Shown here: piece after piece, positions 4,542-7,555 of the stretch
Layout: the number at the start of each line of letters is the position of its first letter
Numbering within the stretch: position 1 is the stretch's first letter
Assembly (NCBI GenBank): GCA_947587775.1
Contig: CANPYD010000044.1
Span: 1 to 7,555, forward strand
Origin: an uncultured Clostridia bacterium
GTDB taxonomy: Bacteria > Bacillota > Clostridia > Christensenellales > Borkfalkiaceae
Direction of reading: 5' to 3'
DNA length: 7,555 nt
Notes under the pieces: model-generated
Told to the model about the DNA's origin: nothing
Seen by the model: only the letters and a program-made list of their open reading frames with translations
Databases searched by the model: none
Position numbers and translations under genes: made by a program

Positions 4542-4558
4542 ATAGGTTTTTATCCTAT
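4542..4558. promoter_or_regulatory. Operator 2 of the second XRE module
   Basis: ATAGGTTT-T-TATCCTAT repeats the right half of operator 1 exactly and keeps ATAGG on the left, with centres 31 bp apart. It ends 10 bp before the regulator's start codon and overlaps a possible -10 TATGAT (4556-4561), which suits autorepression. Confidence 0.7.
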
Positions 4559-4567
4559 GATTTTTTT

Positions 4568-4780
4568 ATGGATATTGCAAAAATTGTCGGAGAGAACCTG
4601 AAAGAAGCGCGCAAGGCAATGGGGGTGACGCAATCGCAGATCGCCAAGGAGCTGAACAAATATCAGTCGGATTACAGCGATTACGAGACGGGAAACGTTC
4701 GGCTGAGTTACGAATTGATTGTCTACCTGTGCAAGCGGTTCGATATTACCCCGAACGATCTGTTTGGATTTGAGAAATAA
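4568..4780 (+). CDS. XRE-family (Cro/C1-type) DNA-binding regulator, 70 aa
   Basis: This is a single-domain helix-turn-helix regulator. The HTH is within about residues 20-45 (VTQSQIAKELNKYQSDYSDYE), followed by LSYELIVYLCKRFDITPNDLFGF, the common C-terminal half of Cro/C1 domains. It probably binds the two palindromes at 4511-4527 and 4542-4558, repressing the divergent lipoprotein gene and itself. The start is unusual: the bases before ATG are all T/A with no Shine-Dalgarno site, and no ATG, GTG or TTG lies upstream in frame before the operators. A -10-like TATGAT at 4556-4561 would place transcription initiation at or next to 4568, so the mRNA may be leaderless. The next in-frame ATG (residue 18) would cut into the HTH. 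No terminator is seen after it; repeats begin at 4797. It is the same size as the XRE protein at 2881-3093. Confidence 0.88.
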   Translation: MDIAKIVGENLKEARKAMGVTQSQIAKELNKYQSDYSDYETGNVRLSYELIVYLCKRFDITPNDLFGFEK

Positions 4781-4796
4781 CGCGGTCGTTGAAGGG

Positions 4797-4848
4797 CAAC
4801 CCCCACCCGTCACCTACGGTGCCACCCGCCCCCTTCAAAGGGGGCAGG
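4797..4848 (+). repeat. Dispersed repeat family 2, copy B
   Basis: The sequence is identical over 52 bp to 3586-3637 and has the same orientation. It runs directly into the 38-bp tandem repeat, sharing its last 8 bases (GGGGCAGG, 4841-4848), so the tandem array may have grown from the end of this element. Confidence 0.9.
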
Positions 4849-4962
4849 TAAGTTCCCACTCCCTGTTCCGCCCGCGGAGGGGCAGGCAAGTTCCCACCCC
4901 CTGCTCCGCCCGCGGAGGGGCAGGCAAGTTCCCACCCCCTGCTCCGCCCGCGGAGGGGCAGG
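4841..4962 (+). repeat. 38-bp tandem repeat, 3.2 units
   Basis: The units are 4841-4878, 4879-4916 and 4917-4954, plus the partial GGGGCAGG (4955-4962). Units 2 and 3 are identical; unit 1 differs at three bases. Each unit contains CTCCG-CCCG-CGGAG (TTCCG in unit 1) and joins the next through complementary CCTGC / GCAGG, so each junction can form a longer hairpin. It lies between the second XRE gene and the spoIIE control region. Copy number is likely to vary between strains. Confidence 0.92.
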
Positions 4963-4983
4963 GGATGGGCATAAAATTTATCT

Positions 4984-4992
4984 TTCGACAAA
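4984..4992. promoter_or_regulatory. Spo0A box upstream of spoIIE
   Basis: TTCGACAAA is an exact match to the reverse of the 0A box TTTGTCGAA. It lies about 55-60 bp upstream of the likely spoIIE transcription start. In Bacillus subtilis spoIIE is transcribed by sigma-A RNA polymerase with phosphorylated Spo0A as activator, so the placement fits. A similar 9-mer at 7422-7430 and TTGTCGAAG within repeats show that the motif alone is not proof. Confidence 0.65.
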
Positions 4993-5033
4993 TCAAGACT
5001 TTTTCTCCGCCTGTACCCCTCTTCGTTTTTTCC

Positions 5034-5039
5034 TATAAT
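5034..5039 (+). promoter_or_regulatory. -10 element of the spoIIE promoter
   Basis: TATAAT matches consensus fully, but no TTGACA-like -35 is found 15-22 bp upstream. This is what an activator-dependent promoter would show. The start is expected near 5046, followed by GAGAGGTG (5051-5058) as ribosome site. Confidence 0.6.
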
Positions 5040-5065
5040 TTCGAAAAAACGAGAGGTGTTTTTTC

Positions 5066-7345
5066 ATGAGACGCTTATATAAAGTTTTCTCCCTCAAAAC
5101 GGCGGGAAAATACGCCGCCGTGCTCTTTTCCATGCTTCTTCTGAACTTTTCCCTGCCGATGCGGGAGCCCGCCGCCTTCCCCCTCCTGTTTGCGCTTCTG
5201 ACTTGCGGGCTTGACCCCTTCCTTCTTGCCGCCTGCTATACGCTCGCTTCCGTCGCGGCGCTTTCCCTTGCGGCGACCCTGTGCTGTGCGCTCCAGGCCG
5301 CGTTTTTGTGCCTCGTCTTTGCGATTTATGCGAAAACGGGGCGGAAAGCCAACTGGGAGCGGCTCTTCTTCCTCGCCCTCGCCCAGCTTCCCTTCGTATT
5401 TTTGTACCCGCATGCGGGATATGCCCTCTTCCCCCTTTCCGCCGTATGGCAAAAGGCGGTCATCGCCCTCTTCTTCGTACTCCTCACCCTGCTCTTTGAG
5501 GGCGCCGTGCGCGCACTCCTTTTCCGCGCCTTCCGCTGCCGTCTCGTGGGGAGCGAGCTGAGCGAGCTCATCCTTTTATGGCTGTTCGTCGGCATGGGAT
5601 TTTATAATCTTGCGGGAGAGATCGCCTTCTATGCGCTTTCGCTGACCTTACTCGTCGGCGCCGTCGTATTTTTGAGGAATGCGACCGCGGTTCCCTTTGC
5701 GCTCGCCCTCTCCCTGCCCCTCTGCGCCGTGCGCGTGAGCGCGATCCCCATGGCAGAATACGCCCTGCTCTCCTGCTTCGGGCTGCTCTTCTGCCACTAC
5801 GGGAGATTCGTATCCTCACTGTCCGTCCTGATCGGCTTTCTCGGGATAGAATACTTCGAAGGGCTGTATGCGCAGCCGACGCTCACCGTTGTCTTTACCC
5901 TTCTTGCCTGCCTCATTCCCGTCGCGGTCTGCGGGCTTTTGCCCGAAAAACTCTACCGCAAGATCAGCCGTTCCCTGCTCTTTTACCGTGAGAGGACGCT
6001 TCCGCGCATCGCCATCAACCGCAACCGCCGCGCCCTCGGAGAACAGCTCTATGAAGTCTCCTCCCTCTTCCGTGAGATCGAAACCGCCTTTTCCGACCGC
6101 GGCACAGAGGATACGGGGGCGGGGACGCGCTTTAAGGAGCGTCTGATCGTCGCTCTCTGCACGGCATGTCCCAACCGGCGCAAGTGCCGCGAGGCGGGCG
6201 TATACGAGAGTTTCGACAAACTCATCGCCGTCGCGCGGGCAAAGGGTCGGGCGAATCTCATCGATCTTCCGACCGAGATCTCCTCCGTATGCCGCAATGC
6301 CGCGGGACTGCTGTTTGCCCTCAATAAACAACTCGAAGAATACCGACGCATGGAACAGGATCTCGAAGCCGCGCGGGAGGGCAGACGGCTTCTCGCGGAA
6401 CAGGCGCGGGGCGTGAGCGATATTTTGAGGGACATCGCCCTCGAACAGAGCGAAGAATACACCTTCTCCGACGAGGAAGAACGGCTCTCCGCCGCGCTCA
6501 CCGCAGCGGGGCTGATGACAAATGAGGTCTTTCTCTACGGCGAAGGCGCCCTCTTCACCGTCTCGCTCACCATGCGGGACAGGACGGACGGAAAAAAGCT
6601 CGCCAAAATCGCGGGAGAGGCGCTCCGCATCCCCCTTGCCCTCTCCGAAAAGATCCCCTTGACCTCCGACCGCGCCTGCTTCATCCTCCGTCGCAAACCC
6701 GATTTCGACGCCACGTTCGGCATCGCTTCCCGCCCCAAGGAAGGGGAACTTCTGAGCGGGGATACCCATTCCATTCTGAAGATCGACGAACGAAGATTTC
6801 TCGTCGCACTCTCGGACGGCATGGGAAGCGGCGAGAATGCCCGTTCCGTCTCGGACAGAACGCTCTCCCTTCTCGAAAGTTTTTACAAGGCGAAGATGCC
6901 GGGGGACACCGTGCTCTCCACCGTCAACCGCCTGATCGCGCTCTCGGGCGAAGAGACCTTTTCCTGCCTCGACGTCGCTTCCGTCGATCTCGATACGGGA
7001 GAGGCGGACATCGTGAAGATCGGCGCGCCCATGGGATTTTTGCTCTCGGGCGAGGAGCTCCGCGTGCTCGAGGGGGAGAGCCTGCCCATCGGCATGCTGG
7101 AAGCCGTCCACCCTGCAACCATGCGCGTGAATATGAAAGCGGAGGACTTTTTGATCTTTATGAGCGACGGCGTGACGACGGCGTTCGGCTCCTCCGCAGA
7201 GCTGTGCGACTATCTGAGCGGCATGAAACCGCTCAATCCGCAGTCCCTCGCCGAAGAGATCTTAAAAAACGCCCTCGGCCGCTACAAGGGCAAAGCCGAG
7301 GACGATATGACCGTTTTGGCAGTGAAATTGACGAGAACGGCATAA
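5066..7345 (+). CDS. spoIIE: Stage II sporulation protein E (PP2C-type phosphatase)
   Basis: SpoIIE is a membrane-bound serine phosphatase of the polar septum. It dephosphorylates SpoIIAA and so activates sigma-F in the forespore; it also associates with FtsZ in Bacillus. The 759 aa compare with 827 in B. subtilis. Residues 14-295 are a block of about ten hydrophobic segments. A linker region (about 300-550) contains a cysteine cluster CTACPNRRKC (365-374) plus C409, resembling a metal site, and a charged helical stretch (422-475). The C-terminal PP2C domain (about 550-756) shows metal-binding acidic residues in SGDTHS (564-569), the hallmark SDGMGSGE (583-590), MSDGV (699-703) and EDDMTV (745-750), so it should be active. 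The start at 5066 follows GAGAGGTG at 5051-5058. It has its own control region with TATAAT and a Spo0A box. The next gene is not in the window. Its presence indicates an endospore-former. Confidence 0.96.
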   Translation: MRRLYKVFSLKTAGKYAAVLFSMLLLNFSLPMREPAAFPLLFALLTCGLDPFLLAACYTLASVAALSLAATLCCALQAAFLCLVFAIYAKTGRKANWERLFFLALAQLPFVFLYPHAGYALFPLSAVWQKAVIALFFVLLTLLFEGAVRALLFRAFRCRLVGSELSELILLWLFVGMGFYNLAGEIAFYALSLTLLVGAVVFLRNATAVPFALALSLPLCAVRVSAIPMAEYALLSCFGLLFCHYGRFVSSLSVLIGFLGIEYFEGLYAQPTLTVVFTLLACLIPVAVCGLLPEKLYRKISRSLLFYRERTLPRIAINRNRRALGEQLYEVSSLFREIETAFSDRGTEDTGAGTRFKERLIVALCTACPNRRKCREAGVYESFDKLIAVARAKGRANLIDLPTEISSVCRNAAGLLFALNKQLEEYRRMEQDLEAAREGRRLLAEQARGVSDILRDIALEQSEEYTFSDEEERLSAALTAAGLMTNEVFLYGEGALFTVSLTMRDRTDGKKLAKIAGEALRIPLALSEKIPLTSDRACFILRRKPDFDATFGIASRPKEGELLSGDTHSILKIDERRFLVALSDGMGSGENARSVSDRTLSLLESFYKAKMPGDTVLSTVNRLIALSGEETFSCLDVASVDLDTGEADIVKIGAPMGFLLSGEELRVLEGESLPIGMLEAVHPATMRVNMKAEDFLIFMSDGVTTAFGSSAELCDYLSGMKPLNPQSLAEEILKNALGRYKGKAEDDMTVLAVKLTRTA

Positions 7346-7354
7346 GATTTTATT

Positions 7355-7406
7355 TCGCTCGTATTTGTTTTGCGCTCGCGCCCTATCGGCGCGAGCGCAA
7401 AACAAA
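7355..7406. repeat. Dispersed repeat family 4, copy 2: perfect 19-bp hairpin
   Basis: TTTGTTTTGCGCTCGCGCC (7364-7382) and its exact complement (7388-7406) flank CTATC, with TCGCTCG just before (7355-7361). Related to 2605-2665. It begins 10 nt after the spoIIE stop codon, and although no T-tract follows on either strand it probably marks the end of the spoIIE transcript. Confidence 0.7.
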
Positions 7407-7421
7407 ATGAAGTCGAAGGGG

Positions 7422-7430
7422 TTCGACAAA
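7422..7430. promoter_or_regulatory. Second Spo0A-box-like match
   Basis: TTCGACAAA is identical to the site at 4984-4992. It lies within GTCGAAGGGGTTCGAC (7412-7427), itself a small palindrome, in repeat-rich sequence downstream of spoIIE. It could serve a gene beyond the window or be a repeat remnant. Confidence 0.3.
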
Positions 7431-7443
7431 TTGGGTCGCCCAC

Positions 7444-7479
7444 GGCGGAAGTGAATTCCGCCTAAGGCAAGTAATTTGG
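7444..7479 (+). repeat. Dispersed repeat family 3, copy 2
   Basis: The hairpin GGCGGAA-GTGAA-TTCCGCC (7444-7462) is followed by TAAGGCA and ATTTGG (7474-7479), the same order as at 2490-2524 with different, still complementary arms. Confidence 0.5.
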
Positions 7480-7498
7480 AACTCGCCCCACCCCCTTA

Positions 7499-7525
7499 CC
7501 TTGGGCGGCAGGTACCGCCGCAAGG
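7499..7525. repeat. Hairpin near the window end
   Basis: CCTTG + GGCGG (7499-7508) pairs with CCGCC + CAAGG (7515-7519, 7521-7525), with one bulged G. The preceding CCCCACCCCCTTA resembles the C-rich blocks of repeat family 2. The remainder to 7555 holds CTCCTGTCGC (7545-7554), the inverse of 51-60. No gene is seen in 7346-7555. Confidence 0.5.
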
Positions 7526-7555
7526 CCCGTCGCAGTTGCCACTGCTCCTGTCGCG

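Noticed and set aside
4160..4567. N-terminal extension of the second XRE protein up to 4160
   Set aside because: It would be antisense to the lipoprotein gene and run through both operators; the HTH domain is complete from 4568.
4841..4962. CRISPR array
   Set aside because: The 38-bp units are directly abutting with no unique spacers, and no cas gene is present.
5816..7111. 431-codon minus-strand frame opposite spoIIE
   Set aside because: It is an antisense shadow of a well-supported gene in GC-rich DNA with no start signal or recognisable domain.
51..7554. 10-bp inverted match GCGACAGGAG (51-60) / CTCCTGTCGC (7545-7554) as ends of a mobile element
   Set aside because: It is too short, it encloses ordinary core genes, no transposase is present, and both ends lie in repeat-rich DNA where such matches are expected.

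Overview
The window looks like a chromosomal segment of an uncultured, moderately GC-rich, spore-forming Firmicute of the Clostridia type. The main evidence is a full-length SpoIIE sporulation phosphatase (5066-7345) with a perfect Spo0A-box match upstream, together with strong AGGAGG-type ribosome sites and TTGACA/TATAAT promoters. No transposase, integrase, CRISPR array, tRNA or rRNA was seen. The genus assignment is open.

Layout. 1-322 is non-coding and full of hairpins and dispersed repeats. 323-2214 is a monocistronic pckG unit (promoter, 5' UTR hairpin, GTP-type PEP carboxykinase, terminator). 2215-2670 is gene-free and made almost entirely of dispersed palindromic repeats. 2669-3093 is a compact divergent module: a predicted leftward small RNA of about 118 nt with a consensus promoter and its own terminator, two 17-bp operators, and a rightward 70-aa XRE-family regulator. 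3125-3565 is a strong extended -10 promoter followed by about 400 nt of highly structured sequence, read as a large non-coding RNA of unrecognised class (a leader carrying short ORFs is the alternative). 3586-3784 holds more repeats. 3785-4780 is a second divergent regulator module: a leftward lipoprotein gene and a rightward 70-aa XRE regulator, with two 17-bp palindromes between them. 4797-4962 is a repeat cluster with a 38-bp tandem repeat. 4984-7345 is spoIIE with its control region, and 7346-7555 is again hairpins and repeats.

How the parts work together. The two XRE modules are unrelated in operator sequence (ATCGnAnA versus ATAGGnTn half-sites) but share one design. In each, a tiny regulator is preceded by two 8-1-8 palindromes spaced 30-31 bp centre to centre. 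The leftward promoter has the form TTGACR-N17-TATAAT, and one palindrome fills its 17-bp spacer exactly. This predicts tight repression of the leftward transcript by the neighbouring regulator and autoregulation through the second site. In the first module the repressed product appears to be an RNA. Its C-rich loop is complementary (12 of 13 positions) to the ribosome-binding site of the regulator next to it, suggesting a feedback circuit. This is the strongest candidate for something undescribed here, alongside the large structured RNA directly downstream.

All functional statements on the RNAs and operators are inferences from sequence. The pckG and spoIIE identities are secure.
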